This document shows, piece after piece, positions 8,890-30,284 of a stretch of DNA of 64,000 nucleotides. Position 1 is the first letter of the stretch, and every line of letters starts with the position of its first letter. Both the position numbers and the translations under genes were made by a program. Under the pieces are notes generated by a model that searched no databases, had not been told where the DNA came from, and saw nothing but the letters and a program-made list of their open reading frames with translations. The DNA is taken from positions 2,768,001 to 2,832,000 of the forward strand of contig CANJKZ010000008.1 in NCBI GenBank assembly GCA_947471745.1, written 5' to 3'. The stretch comes from Closterium sp. Naga37s-1. Taxonomy: Eukaryota > Streptophyta > Zygnematophyceae > Desmidiales > Closteriaceae.

Positions 8890-10759
8890 GACCATCGATG
8901 AAGACCTGTGCGCCATTTCCTCGAAGGTTCCACGAATCCCAGGAATTATAAAGCAAAGCGACCGCAAAGGACGGTTGGATTTGAAGCGCGAAGAAGAGGC
9001 AATGAAGGTGCAAGGTCGCACCGCCACGTACAGCCCTGCGGCGTACGAACGCCGCACGCAGAGCCACGTAGCACCGCGTCACGGGAACGCTAAACGACGG
9101 GGGTTTCCGAGCGGCTAAGGGCAGCGAGGGCAGGAACGCTTCCTGGACGTAGTGGTACCACCCATGGCTTGTCGTCGCATGTCTACAGCGCGGTGCTTCT
9201 GTACACTACTACTGTAGGTCCGGGTGCCTACGCGACAGGTAGAGTGCAATAAGACTGTTGTCGGCCAGAATCACCATACAGGTTGACGCAATGACCGATG
9301 GTACAGCAGCAAACCACGAAGCTTCGGATGTTGTATCCATCGGAAGTCGAGATTTCGATTGCGCTCTCGCGTCGAAATTAGAGACTCGATCGATGATTGA
9401 TCGAGTCAGTATGCTGTCGTCGGGCGGCTCATTCGGCCCGCTCTGGACCTTCGGATCAGTCACTCTCGGCACGAAATGAAACTCTTCAGCGGCAAACTGG
9501 CGGCTGCTAAACGCGATGCATAGGTGCGGAACGGCCTAGCTGCCGGTTGTGGAGACGGGTTCCGTCATACGTGTCGCCATGAAGCCCGTCACCGTCAAGT
9601 CCGTCGCCGTCCATTGAGCAGAGGGACTGACGAAGGACCTTGCGTCCGTCGTCGCGGTCGGTCGCGGAAAGAGCAGGGTGTGCGGGCATGTAATGTCGCG
9701 ATGTATGGGCTTGGGATTCGGGAATGCAGACAATGGTGAGGTGGTGGTGGTGAGGTGAATGGTGGTGGATAGTGGGTGGGGAGTGGTGGTGAGTGGTTAG
9801 TGGTGAGATGTGGTGAGTGGTGAGATGTTGGGAAGGAGATTTGACTTTTTCTCCGACCAAGAATTTGTTGATGACGACGATGCTTTGGAAGCACAGGTTC
9901 GTTCGGTGTGTTGCGTTTCAAAGCGGTAATGTCTGAGAAACCTAGTTGTAATCCAAGAATCGATTCTTCTTCACACGTGAGCTCCATACCGCGCACACAA
10001 GTGTTCAGTAAGGAAATATGATTAGACTCACTTTAACAGAGTGCACTTTCTGAAGGGCTTGCGTGAACTGATCTTGCCTACACTTGGGTAAGGCGGTTCT
10101 CGTTGTAGCAAAGCGACCTTCACACACACCCCACCACCAGCTCCAAACCCATTCCTTCCACCCCGCGACACGCTTCACCTAGCCTGCTCACACCTACCCC
10201 ACTCCTGCCATTCCTATTAGCTACCCCTTCCCTAGTTATTGCCCCTACCCCTTCCCTAGTTATTGCCCCTACCCCTTCCCTAGTTGTTGCCCCTACCCCT
10301 TCCCTAATTATTGCCCCTACCGCAGCTTGTCGCATTGAAGAACCTTATTGAATCATCGCGTATCAGTCAAGTCCGAACGTAGTCCACACGTCAGAGTCCC
10401 TTCGCGTGAGTCGCGACGGAGTCCGCTTGAGGGATGGCCATGACGGCTCAAGCGAGTCGTAAGCCGCGCTCGTCTCTGAGAGCGACTGGAAGGTTGATTT
10501 TCCATGTCTCGGACTCAGAGAGCGCAGAGGCCTACAAAGTAGACGCTCAGCCTCGAAACAGTTATCACAGCTTTCATACTCGCTCCCTCCATTCTCCTTC
10601 CATTTCGTATTAGAGTCGATCGTGCATACCGACCACGACTCTGCGCACAGCATCAGTTTTCGACTGTGCTTCGCTCCTGAAACCATCGCATTCGCGTGCA
10701 AGCTCACCTTGTCATTGCCGCTACTTTTCACTGAGATCTGAGCATCAGAGAAGTTTCTC
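8890..10759. other. Intergenic region between divergent FAS1 and Y, copy 1
   Basis: No gene seen. The stretch 9,060-9,240 matches copy 2 at 32,400-32,587. The stretch 9,236-10,740 matches copy 2 from 46,373 to 47,840. A GGT/GTGA-rich low-complexity stretch lies at 9,735-9,835 and a minisatellite at 10,224-10,319. The empty site for element D corresponds to about 9,234/9,235. Confidence 0.75.
10224..10319. repeat. 24-bp minisatellite, four units
   Basis: Four tandem units of ccccttccctagttattgcc plus ccta, with small changes in units 3 and 4. Copy 2 shows only a single related unit near 47,383-47,409, so the array expanded in copy 1. Confidence 0.85.
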
Positions 10760-11300
10760 ATGGCTTCTACTTCTAGTAGCAAAGCGCGGCTCTACGCAAG
10801 CCGCAACCTGCTTCCCCTTCCGCTCACCTTCCTGCTGCTCCTCGCCGTCACCAGCGCCAGCGCCGCGCGGCCCGCCCTTCACGCAACGGAAAGCGTCGCC
10901 CGCCGTGCGTTCGCTCGCGCGGATTCCGCCGTGTCCCCGCACAGGATGGAGCGCCAAAAGCTGTTCAGCTGGGACGGCGTGACCGTGGATCAGATCAAAG
11001 CCGGCAGCCTGGGCACGATCGACGGTCCGAATGACGACGAGGTGACGACAAAGATCGTGGATCTATTCATGAACGCGTGGTACAACGTGATGGTCATTCA
11101 GAGCGACCACTCCGTGCAGGGCGACCCGGAATCCGTGCAGGTGGAGGTGTGGCACTTCTGGGATAACTCCGAGCTCACCGTCTACTTCAAGCAGGGCGTT
11201 CTCCGTGGAGAATCTTGGCAATGGCGGGTTCGAGAACTGGGCGTTCGAAGGGAACTGGGTGCGCTACGGCACCGATGAGAAGGTCGTCGTCTTCTCCTAA
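10760..11300 (+). pseudogene. Gene Y copy 1, frameshifted secreted protein
   Basis: The open frame 10760-11278 starts with a signal peptide (LPLTFLLLLAVTSASAA) and continues KLFSWDGVTVDQIKAGSLG...VEVWHFWDNSELTVYFKQG. It then leaves the frame of copy 2. At about 11,196 copy 1 reads gggcgttctcc where copy 2 reads gggcgcgttctcc, a 2-base loss. The conserved C-terminal 30 or so residues (LGNGGFENWAFGG and onward) are replaced by a basic tail. The original stop would be TAA at 11298-11300. The TATAAAT upstream of copy 2 is TACAAAG here (about 10,526-10,532). Element B sits 180 bp downstream. The protein family is not recognised. Confidence 0.8.
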
Positions 11301-11480
11301 GGGATAGAGTTAGAGCCTGGGGGTCAGATCAGACCCTAGTGGATGTGATGTGACCAGGTGTTGGGCTAATGCTGCTTCATATGGTGTGCTTGTTGCTGGT
11401 AGTAAGACAGGTTGTATGTCCATTTCACTGGTTCCCATTGTGCACATGGTGCTTGAGATTGGTGTTATGGTGGCAGATGG
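11301..11480 (+). other. Gene Y copy 1 3' flank up to element B
   Basis: Matches the copy 2 3' flank (48,417-48,597). The flank resumes after element B at 13,037 and reaches AATAAA at 13,266-13,271. Confidence 0.75.
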
Positions 11481-13036
11481 TGTGAAAGATAGAAAGAGGA
11501 ATAAAACAGAGAAGGGCGGTTTCACTAGCAAGCAGTTGAGTACATATAGCAAACCCTAACAGGGCTATACTCACTCTAGAGTACCCCACTGCAGACTAGA
11601 GAAATATAACATTCTGACACACCCCCATAGTCAAAGTGGGGTATAATCAGCACAGCAAGCAGTCACAAAATAGTTCACAAGCACAAGTAAAGCTAGAAGC
11701 AGTCGCAGAGAGCAAGTGAGGAGGAGGAGTGACTGTGAGAGGAGAGGAGATGGGAGGTGACGGCTGAAGCTGCAGACACACGGGCAACAGGAGTGGCTGG
11801 CTCAGTGGCTACCGGAGATTGTAGCCTCCGGACTACATGAGTAACTGGCTCCACGGCTACGCCGAGCGGCAGGAGCAACTGACCCACGGGCGACTGGCGC
11901 AGCAGGCTCGCTGGGCTACCGGAGATTGTAGCCTCCGGACTACTGGCGCTGCTGGCGACACGGCGGCTCAACCTCCGCTCAACCTCCCCCAACTCTCCCA
12001 CCCCCCTTTCACACACCCCTTGCTGCACCCCTAGCTCCACTCCCACGTCACCCCCCTAGCACCACTCCTTCGGCTCCCACACACCCACCCCCCTCAGCGG
12101 CAGCTGCAGCAGTGGGAGACGGAGGAGGAGGAGGAGCAGGGGACGCCTCACACACCCGCCACCCCCATACCCGCGACCCCCACACCCCAAACGCAGGCGG
12201 CGTGGGGCAGAAACGCGGGCAGCAGTTGGGGCGGCGTGCGAGCAGAAGCGGGGTAGCGCGCGGGCTCCCGGGGCGCCGCGACGGGCGACGGGAGGGGGCG
12301 ACGCGCGGGCCCCCAGGGCGCCGCGACGGGCGACGGGAGGGAGGGCGTGCGCGGGTCCCCCAGGGCACCGCGACGGGCGACGGGACGGCAGGGGGGGCGC
12401 GCGCGGGTCCCCCAGGGCGCCGCGACGGGCGACGGGATGGCGGGTGGGGCGCGCGCGCGTCCCCCAAGGCGCCGCGACGGGCGACGGGATGGCAGGGGGG
12501 GCGCGCGCGGGTCCCCCAGGGCGCCGCGACGAGCGACGGGATGGTGGGGGGGGCGCGCACGGGTCCCCCAGGGCGCCGCGACGATTAGGGCACCGTCGCA
12601 CGCCTCGGGGCGCGCGAAGGGCAGGGCACCGTCGCGCGCCACGAGGCGCGCGACGGGCAGGGCAGGGCGTCGCGCGGCCAGCAGGGCGGCGCGACGGGCA
12701 GGGCAGAGCCGCGATGGGCAGAAAACCGCCGCGTGCCTCGAGCGCGCGGCGGGAAGAAAAAACGCCGCACGCCACGAACGCGCGGCAGGCAGAAAACGTC
12801 GCGCGCCCGGGGCGCGCGACAGGCAGTACAGCAGTGGAAGCTTTAGGTGGGCCCATCCACAGGATTGACCAGCGAGGGTCGACCTGCTCTGATAGCATGT
12901 GAAAGATAGAAAGAGGAATAAAACAGAGAAGGGGGGTTTCACTAGCAAGCAGCTGAGTACTTATAACAAACCTTAACAGGGCTGTACTCACTATAGAGTA
13001 CCCCACTGCAGACTAGAGAAATATAACATTCTGACA
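11481..13036 (-). mobile_element. Element B: small non-autonomous LTR element
   Basis: 1,556 bp with 139-bp LTRs (11481-11619 and 12898-13036) starting TGTGAAAGATAG and ending ATTCTGACA. A gatgg target duplication lies at 11476-11480 and 13037-13041. Copy 2 (48,590-48,600) shows the empty site. The primer-binding site on the minus strand is tgctatcagagcagg, one base off the usual Met-tRNA complement. The polypurine tract (plus-strand cacccccatag) follows the left LTR. The 1.28 kb interior holds no protease, integrase or RT motif, only a GC-rich tandem leader. It looks like a TRIM/LARD-type derivative that would need another element's enzymes. The LTRs differ at about 8 of 139 positions by eye. 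Confidence 0.9.
12200..12830. repeat. GC-rich tandem array inside element B
   Basis: Repeats of a roughly 60-bp unit built on cagggcgccgcgacgggcga plus cgggatggc, then shorter gcgcgc/gggcaggg units. Long open frames on both strands are Arg/Ala/Pro/Gly-rich artefacts of the repeat. The array sits just inside the primer-binding site, as in A, D and G. Confidence 0.8.
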
Positions 13037-13305
13037 GATGGGTCCTTTATAAGATGTGTACTATATGTTGGGTGATGATTGGAGCACGCCTCGGCTTTCT
13101 TGACCTGCTGTATGAAAGCATGGTACATGCAGCTCACAGAAGCATGCCACTCAGCCAGCCTAGCACAAAATCACGCTGACAACATCGCTGCATGCAATTT
13201 CAGTGCCTCAGCGTGCCGAAAAGCAACCCCACCAGAAATGTCTCCATGGGGTGAGCGGTTTGTGCAATAAACACGCTTTGTGATTGTGCAAGGCAGAGTA
13301 TGAGG
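13037..13305. other. Convergent 3' region of Y and NDUFAF7, copy 1
   Basis: Continuation of the Y 3' flank after element B. AATAAA lies on the plus strand at 13,266-13,271, only 35 bases from the NDUFAF7 stop codon on the other strand, so the two transcripts probably overlap tail to tail. No open gene. Confidence 0.7.
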
Positions 13306-24214
<10,909 letters not shown>

Positions 24215-24224
24215 CTGAGAGGGC

Positions 24225-25070
24225 ATGTCAACGAGCGCCATCGCCGGACGCAGACTCGCGGCGATCGCCGAAGCTGAGCAATTCGCGCCGCCACAAGAGG
24301 GCATGTCAACCATGGAGCCCGAAATCGCAACGCGCAACATCTACGGCACGGAGGAACATCCTCTCCCCAGATCTGCATCCCGCCACCTTCAAGGGATCCT
24401 GCGCGGTACAAACATCGGCACCTTCGACGCGGAAGGATCTCCGCGCCCCTACACGAAGGAAGCCTTCCTGAAGATCTACCCCCACTGGCGTGACCCCGAC
24501 CCCAAGAAGAAGCTCACCATCGCGCAAGAAGAGGAGCTGGCGCGACACGAAGCAGAGGAGCTTCGCCAGCGCAGTCTCGCCGAGGCACGTGGCACGTTCG
24601 CCTTCGGCGGATGGGGTGCTGAAGAAGAGGAAAGCGCCTCCAATGAAGGGGGTTGGGGAAGCGCCGGCGGATGGGGAACGAGCGACACTGGCGGATGGGG
24701 CGCCGCAACTGGCGGCAACACTGGCGGCACCTGGGCAAGTGCGGGCGGTGGATGGGGCACCGCATCTGGCGGCGAAACAAGCGGTTGGGGCACCTCCGGC
24801 GGAGGCTGGGGAACTTCCCGTGAAGACCAAAGGGGGGAAGAAGAAGAAGAGGCGGAACCTCCTGTTGTTCCTCTCGGTCGTCCCCCGTGCCGACCTGCAC
24901 CCGCGCTACCCCCACCTGACGTCCAGCCGCACCGCGACCCTAAGGACACCATCGATTGGGGAATGAGCCCTCAACCCCCTGTCGCACAGTCCACGGACCT
25001 GACCCCGAGCCGCGCGAGCCCACCTCTTTCCCCGGAACGATCCCCGGTACCAACATCCCCTTCTCCGTGA
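24225..25070 (+). CDS. Element E 5' frame with WG/GW repeats
   Basis: An open frame of 281 residues starting at ATG 24,225 (another ATG at 24,303). The first 120 residues have charged helices (TIAQEEELARHEAEELRQR). They are followed by a Gly/Ser/Trp-rich segment (about 24,600-24,822) with around eight Trp, mostly in WG pairs such as GGWGTSDTGGWG and GWGTSGGGWGT. Then come an acidic run and a Pro-rich tail. There is no CCHC knuckle and no DSGA protease site. The position is that of gag. WG/GW repeats act as Argonaute-binding hooks in several plant proteins; that role here is only inferred from composition. It could instead be a low-complexity gag tail. Confidence 0.6.
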   Translation: MSTSAIAGRRLAAIAEAEQFAPPQEGMSTMEPEIATRNIYGTEEHPLPRSASRHLQGILRGTNIGTFDAEGSPRPYTKEAFLKIYPHWRDPDPKKKLTIAQEEELARHEAEELRQRSLAEARGTFAFGGWGAEEEESASNEGGWGSAGGWGTSDTGGWGAATGGNTGGTWASAGGGWGTASGGETSGWGTSGGGWGTSREDQRGEEEEEAEPPVVPLGRPPCRPAPALPPPDVQPHRDPKDTIDWGMSPQPPVAQSTDLTPSRASPPLSPERSPVPTSPSP

Positions 25071-25222
25071 TTCTCGACACGGAATTCTTGGCGGTGATGC
25101 TGACGACTGCGAACGACGAAGAAGAAGAAGCTGAAGAAGCAGCAGCGGATCCTGCCCCAGTACCTGACGAGGACCCCGAAGCAATGCGCGCATGCTACAT
25201 GCGCACCTCTTGATTTCGCGCC

Positions 25223-25696
25223 AACGATGACCTTTGGCACAAGCGCCTCGGTCACCCCTCGCGCGTGACACTGAAGAATTGCATCAAGGCTGGCGTGTTC
25301 GCGCCTGGCGCACTCCTGCGCCCTGATGGCACCGAAGTGAGGAGCATCTCACAACCACGCAATTGCACTGTCTGCCCCAAAGCCGCGCTGAGTCATCAAC
25401 CCTTCCCCCTGCTAGAACCCGGAACCAACCGCTACGCCAAGCTGGAGAAGGTGTATAGCGACTTCCTCGTCGTAGGCTACTGCGGAACCAACGACGAGCA
25501 GTACACGCTCACATTCATCGACGCAGGAACCCGCTACGTGTGGGTTGTGAACCTGGAGGCCCGAAGCAGAGCCTACGAGGCCTTCCGCCTTTGGCTGGCG
25601 CACGCGAAGAGGCAGTCCGGAGAGAAATTGAAGGTCTGGCAGTCGAACGGCGCGGCGGAGTTTCGCAGCAAGGAAATACAGGACTACCTGGCGTAG
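25223..25696 (+). pseudogene. Element E pre-integrase and integrase N-part
   Basis: Contains the pre-integrase zinc segment DLWHKRLGHPS with CTVCPKA, then the integrase start KVYSDFLVVGYCG and YTLTFIDAGTRYVWV. The second catalytic site reads WQSNGAAEF (Asn codon at 25,646-25,648) where copia integrases have S-D-N-G or S-D-R-G, so the catalytic Asp is replaced. The frame ends at TAG 25,694. Confidence 0.85.
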
Positions 25697-27469
25697 AAAG
25701 GAATCGAGCACCACGTCTCCCTCCCCTACGCACACCAGCAGCAGAGCGTTGCCGAGCGCACAAACCGCACGCTCATGACGAAGGTACGAGCGCTGCTGAA
25801 GCAGTCCAAGCTTCCCCCGACTTACTGGACGTACGCGATGCATCACGCCGTGCGGATGCACAACCTGCTGTCAACCACCGCCATCACCGGAAACCTGTCC
25901 CCGCATCTGAAGTGGACGGGCACGAAGGGCGACACATCCATGCTCCGCGTGTGGGGGTGCATGGTGCAGTACCGCCCGCCGACATCAACCATCGGCAAAT
26001 TCGCAAGCCGCGCGCGCTGGGGGATCCACCTCGGCATCAGCCGCGAATACAAAGCATGGCTAATCCTGGACCTCATCAGCCAGAAAATTACAAAAGCACG
26101 CGACGTAATTTTCTACGAACGACTCTTCCTCGGCCAGTTCCGCGAAGACGAACGGACAAACGCAAATCGCGTCTACGCCAACGACGGGCACAGCTACGCC
26201 ACGCCCGAGGACGAAGCCGCCGCAGCCATCCTGGAGCAAGATACCAGAGGCGAATTCACAGGAGGAGATCGCTGCAGCAGCGACGACGACGATGACGAAG
26301 ACCCCTCAGGTGGAGGAGTCGGCAGAGCAGGAGGATTCGGCGGAGCAGGAGGAAGCGGCGGAGGCGCAGCAGCACCACCGCCTGAACCAGAGAGCGACGA
26401 CGATGACGTACAGGAGGTCATCTTGCAGCATCGCCACGATAGCACCGTCTTAGGACTACAGCTGCTAGGGCTCCACACCGCCACCTCAACGGCCCCACGT
26501 GTCATCAAGCCCAAGAATCCGCACCAGGCACTCACGGGACCACACAGCAAAAAGTGGCGCGAGGCGATGGATGCAGAAATCAGGGCAGTCAAATCCCGCG
26601 ACACCTTGGTGTTAGTCGATCACGCCGCAATCAAGGGGAGAAGGATTCTCTCCAGCAAATGGGTCTTCCGCGTGAAGACCACAGCGGATGGCACAATCGA
26701 GCGATTTAAGGTGCGCTGGGTCGTACGCGGCTACGATCAGAGGCACGGCATTGACTTCGACCAGACATTTGCGCCAGTCGACCGTCACACCTCGGTCAGA
26801 ATTCTGCTCGCCATCGCTGCCGCACGACACCTCCCGCTCCGACAAATCGATGTGAAGAACGCGTTCCTTTACGCGCTAGTGGACGCAGTGATCTACGTGG
26901 AGCAGCCGCACACACGAGGCGAAGGGGACTCACGCGTGTGCGAGCTACGCAAATCCCTCTACGGGATCAAACAGGTGCCAAGGCTCTGGCAGCAGTACCT
27001 GCACAACATCCTGCTTGAAATAGGCTTTAAGCAGTTTCCTCACGATCCAGGGATGTATCACCGAGACTTCCGTGGTGAATACATCCTGCTCACGGTCTAT
27101 GTCGACGACCTCCTCTACACAGGGTCAAGCAATGAACTGCTTGAGCAGTTCGAGAAGAATCTCGCGGGGCGCGTTGACATCACCTGCAATCACGACGTGA
27201 AGCAGTTTCTCGGCCTCAACATCTCTTACTCACCAGAAGCCATTCACCTCTCAGCAGCCAAGTACGCAGACGAGCTGGGCAAACGCTTCAACATTGCGCC
27301 TGCACCACTCTCCACCCCTTACCGCACTCCAGGACCGAACCACAAGCCTGACAACAAAGCCCTGTCCCCCGCTGGACTCCAGACTTACCAGCAGCAGCTG
27401 GGATGCCTACTCTTCGCCTCTGTCACCTGCAGGCCCGATCTCTCGTACATCGCGAGCCAACTGGCTTAG
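25697..27469 (+). pseudogene. Element E integrase C-part and reverse transcriptase
   Basis: Resumes after the stop with HHVSLPYAHQQQSVAERTNRT (catalytic Glu kept) and the integrase C-terminal part. An acidic, Gly-rich linker follows, then the RT: WREAMDAEIRAVKSRDT, WVFRVKTTADGTIERFK, IDVKNAFLYA, LYGIKQVPRLW and TVYVDDLLYTG. It ends with PDLSYIASQLA and TAG 27,467-27,469. The long uninterrupted RT suggests decay by a few point mutations rather than by scrambling. Confidence 0.9.
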
Positions 27470-28081
27470 TACTCCCGCAAACTAACGGCTGAGAATCTCC
27501 TAGATCTTCAGCGGGCCCTGCAGTTCTTCATCTCAACGCCCAATGTCGGGCTCTGCTATTCCACAGTCCCAACCACTTCCTTCAGCCTCATCGGCTACGT
27601 GGACACTGATCACGCTGCTGACCCCGACAATCGACGGTCCAGAACAGGGTTCCTGTTCCGCCTTGAACCAACAGGACCCATCTCATGGAATTCGCAGAAA
27701 CAGGAGCTGGTTGCCCTGTCATCAGCGGAAGCTGAGTTCATCGCCGCAACAGCAGTAGTTCGCGAGGGACTTTACCTACAGAAGCTCTTACAGGAGGCGA
27801 AAATTCCATCTTCGCCCACCTTTCTCCTGCAGTGCGACAATCAGAGCGCGATCAGGATCGCGAACAAGCCTGGATTCGTCAACCGCACCAAACGCATTGC
27901 GCTGCGGTACTTCTTCGTCAAGGACGAAGTTGACAAGGACAAGGTTTACCTAACCTACTGCCCGACGGGTGACATGGCAGCTGACTTCCTCACGAAGCGA
28001 CTGTCACGTCAGCAGTACCAGCACTGCTCCGAAGTCAGCGGAGTGGTCAAGCGGGTCAATACCTGCTACGGCCAGGAGTGA
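27470..28081 (+). pseudogene. Element E RNase H
   Basis: Follows the stop directly in the same frame: YSRKLTAENLLDLQRALQF, YVDTDHAADPDNRRS, SSAEAEFIAATA, LLQCDNQSAIRIANKPG and TGDMAADFLTKRL. This is the usual copia RNase H, with D, E and D residues present. It ends in TGA 28,079-28,081 just before the purine tract. Confidence 0.9.
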
Positions 28082-28160
28082 AGGGGGGGTGTTATGAATA
28101 GTAAAAGATGAAGTGTTACTGTGCACTCCTGACCGTAGCAATCGAAGCATGCAGTACCGA

Positions 28161-28663
28161 AGCTGAAGACGAACAGGCGGAATGACGGTTCAAATCGCCA
28201 GTTTTCCCAAATCCCCCCGTCTGCCCAATTCCCCCAGCTCTCCAAAACTCGCGATTGGAGTCCCCGAAGTGCCCAAGGCTCTCTCACGGCCCCGTCGTCC
28301 CAATTATTTCACACAAGCAGCCTCATTCTCGACACCCGACAATATTTGGAGGCGCTTGCGCTGCGGGCTCGTCGTTTTGACTCGAGATGGGAGACGGACG
28401 CGTCAGCCATCTCGTGCGACTCGATTCTGCGTGCTCTGGATTGAGTATCCGCGACATTGCCGAATGGAAGGAGCACGCACACGCACCACCCTGCCTGAAG
28501 CAGCAGCTGTGCCAGATGAGTTAAGGCAACGCGACTCGCCGTTGCGCCAACTATTTAACACCTCCTGCGAAACGCTTAATATCATCACGTTCCATACAGC
28601 GCCAAAAAGCTCCTTCTTTCACTCAGCAACCCAACGCTCTCTGACCAGCATAATTTTTGCGGT
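28161..28663. other. Upstream region of gene X, copy 2
   Basis: No gene seen. A TATA-like ctatttaaca sits at 28,549-28,558, about 110 bp before the X start codon. The boundary with element E's LTR is not resolved. Confidence 0.55.
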
Positions 28664-29872
28664 ATGGCTATCCGCCTTAGAAGCATCCTCTTAGCTTTTC
28701 TCTGCCTCGCTACTGCTGCCTCCAGCTCCTCCATTCCCCAAAACTTCACCGCTTTTCGCCGTGACGGACCGCGTCGCGCGCTCCTGCAGATCCCCGCGTT
28801 CGACCCCGCTGCAGCCCTGGCCGCAGCAGCAGGAGCCATGGCCGGCGCCGTCCAATCAGCAGCCGCCACGTTGGCCAGCACCATCGCGCAAGCTCCTGGC
28901 GAGCTCCTATTCCACGACGCGGCGGGAATCTGCCTTGATTTCGGCCCTCTGCCCGCCTGCGACTTCTATTTCGATCTGCTCGGTCCGCTCGGTCTACCCT
29001 CGCTTCGCTTTCCCGTCGTCTCCGGCGGCGCGCTCGTGCTCTCCCATCAGAACGGCGATCGTCCTGTGAGCCTCGCCATCGCCACCGGCGTTTCGCCTGA
29101 CGCTGGCGAAATCCTTGGCGATAAGAAGGCAAAGAAGGGTGGTTACCAGGTGGAGATTGATGCGACGGGCCCGGCGAAGTACTGCAAGTGCGAGGCGGCG
29201 AAGCTGGCGAAAACAGTGGCGCATGCTGGCGATCAGTTCTATGCGACTGGACAGGTGAGTCCTCTCTCTCCCACTTCAATCCCCCACCAACCCCCCCTCA
29301 CTTGCTCCCATGCAAACCCATCCCACCCCCACCTTTCCCCTCCTTCCTCACCACTAATAATCCTTCCTTCCCACCACCACTGCTCGTGTTATGAGTCTTC
29401 CCTCACCGTACCCCACAGACAACTCCTCCCCGATACCCCGTCCCCCTGTCTTTGCTGCTGTCATCCTTCTTGCTCCCCTCTCTTGCAGTTCCCCTCACGC
29501 CAAGAAACAAATTTTCCTGGCTGAGAACATCTCAGAATGTTGCACCTGATCTGATATGTTGGACACACAACATGAATGTTTCCTGAAGGCATTCTAGAAT
29601 GCTCTCTGAACCCTCCCCCAACCCCCCCACACCCCCCCCTTCCCCAACCCCCTCCCACACCCCCTCTCCCACAGCCGGCCAAGGTGTATGCACGCACGTT
29701 TCAGAAGAACATGCCGGCATCGGCCTTCAAGGGGTGCTGTGTGCGCCTTCCACTCACCAGCGTGCAGCTCAAGGCACCCAATGGTGACGTCATCAACCTC
29801 AACCAGGGCGACGGCAACAAGCAGTTCCCTGAGCCCCGCCGCTGCCTTCTCTTCCACGTGCTTACTGTGTGA
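28664..29872 (+). CDS. Gene X copy 2, secreted protein of unknown family
   Basis: Two exons: 28664-29254 (197 residues) and 29675-29872 (65 residues plus TGA). The donor is CAG/GTGAGT and the acceptor follows a strong pyrimidine tract (CCCACAG); the join is in phase 0. The product is 262 residues. It starts with a signal peptide (SILLAFLCLATAASSS), then an Ala-rich amphipathic stretch (PAAALAAAAGAMAGAVQSAA). A conserved-looking core follows with paired cysteines: GICLDFGPLPACDFYFDLLG, YCKCEAAK and KGCCVRLPLTSVQL. It is probably secreted or a wall/matrix protein with disulfides. I do not recognise the family. AATAAA lies 227 bp after the stop. Convergent with FAS1 copy 2. Confidence 0.82.
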
Positions 29873-30098
29873 TGGTGGTGCAGATAGGTGTTGATGGGTT
29901 CCATTCCCCACCCCAGTGTGGAGTGGCAGCAGAAAGAGTACAGTGCAGTTGGAAATCATCTAGCTATTTTTTCCTACTTAGTTCTTCTAATCCATCAAGA
30001 TGTACTATCGTTGTCGTGATTGTTTGGCCGTAGTAGTACCTGTCTTTGCTCCACTTCTTGATCAAAACTACCATACTGCTACTTTAGAGCTCTAGTCA

Positions 30099-30104
30099 AA
30101 TAAA
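30099..30104 (+). terminator. Poly(A) signal of gene X copy 2
   Basis: AATAAA 227 bp downstream of the X stop codon. Confidence 0.5.
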
Positions 30105-30284
30105 AGATGGACTCACTGCTAAACGCCAAATGCCATATTACGGTATCATAAAGAAAGTCTGTACAGCGCTTCCTACTCAAGCTGCCATCCCACAAGCACT
30201 TTCTGCAGTTACAAAACTGATCTTGCGTCAACCACCCCTCACCTCACATCACCACGAGCACAGTGTACCAGTGGCCCTCTTTCA

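Larger units (their letters stand above)
24225..28160 (+). mobile_element. Element E: degenerate copia fragment
   Basis: Copia pol in order (pre-integrase, integrase, RT, RNase H) on the plus strand with in-frame stops at about 25,211, 25,694 and 27,467. The purine tract aaggggggg at 28,081-28,089 precedes TGTTATGAATAG, which looks like the start of a 3' LTR at 28,090; its right end cannot be defined. No 5' LTR or primer-binding site is seen on the left, where NDUFAF7 exon a begins at 24,214. A 14-base direct repeat gagggcatgtcaac occurs at about 24,218 and 24,297. It is unrelated in detail to C1 or to the A/D/F family. It marks the junction between cassette copies 1 and 2. Confidence 0.82.

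Noticed and set aside
9209..9479. Small open frames on both strands at 9,209-9,479
   Set aside because: They are not kept as a matching frame in copy 2 (46,380-46,640), where indels change the frames; treated as intergenic.
12056..13006. Arg/Ala/Pro-rich frames in element B as a gag gene
   Set aside because: Composition follows the GC-rich tandem unit on both strands, and no gag motif is present.
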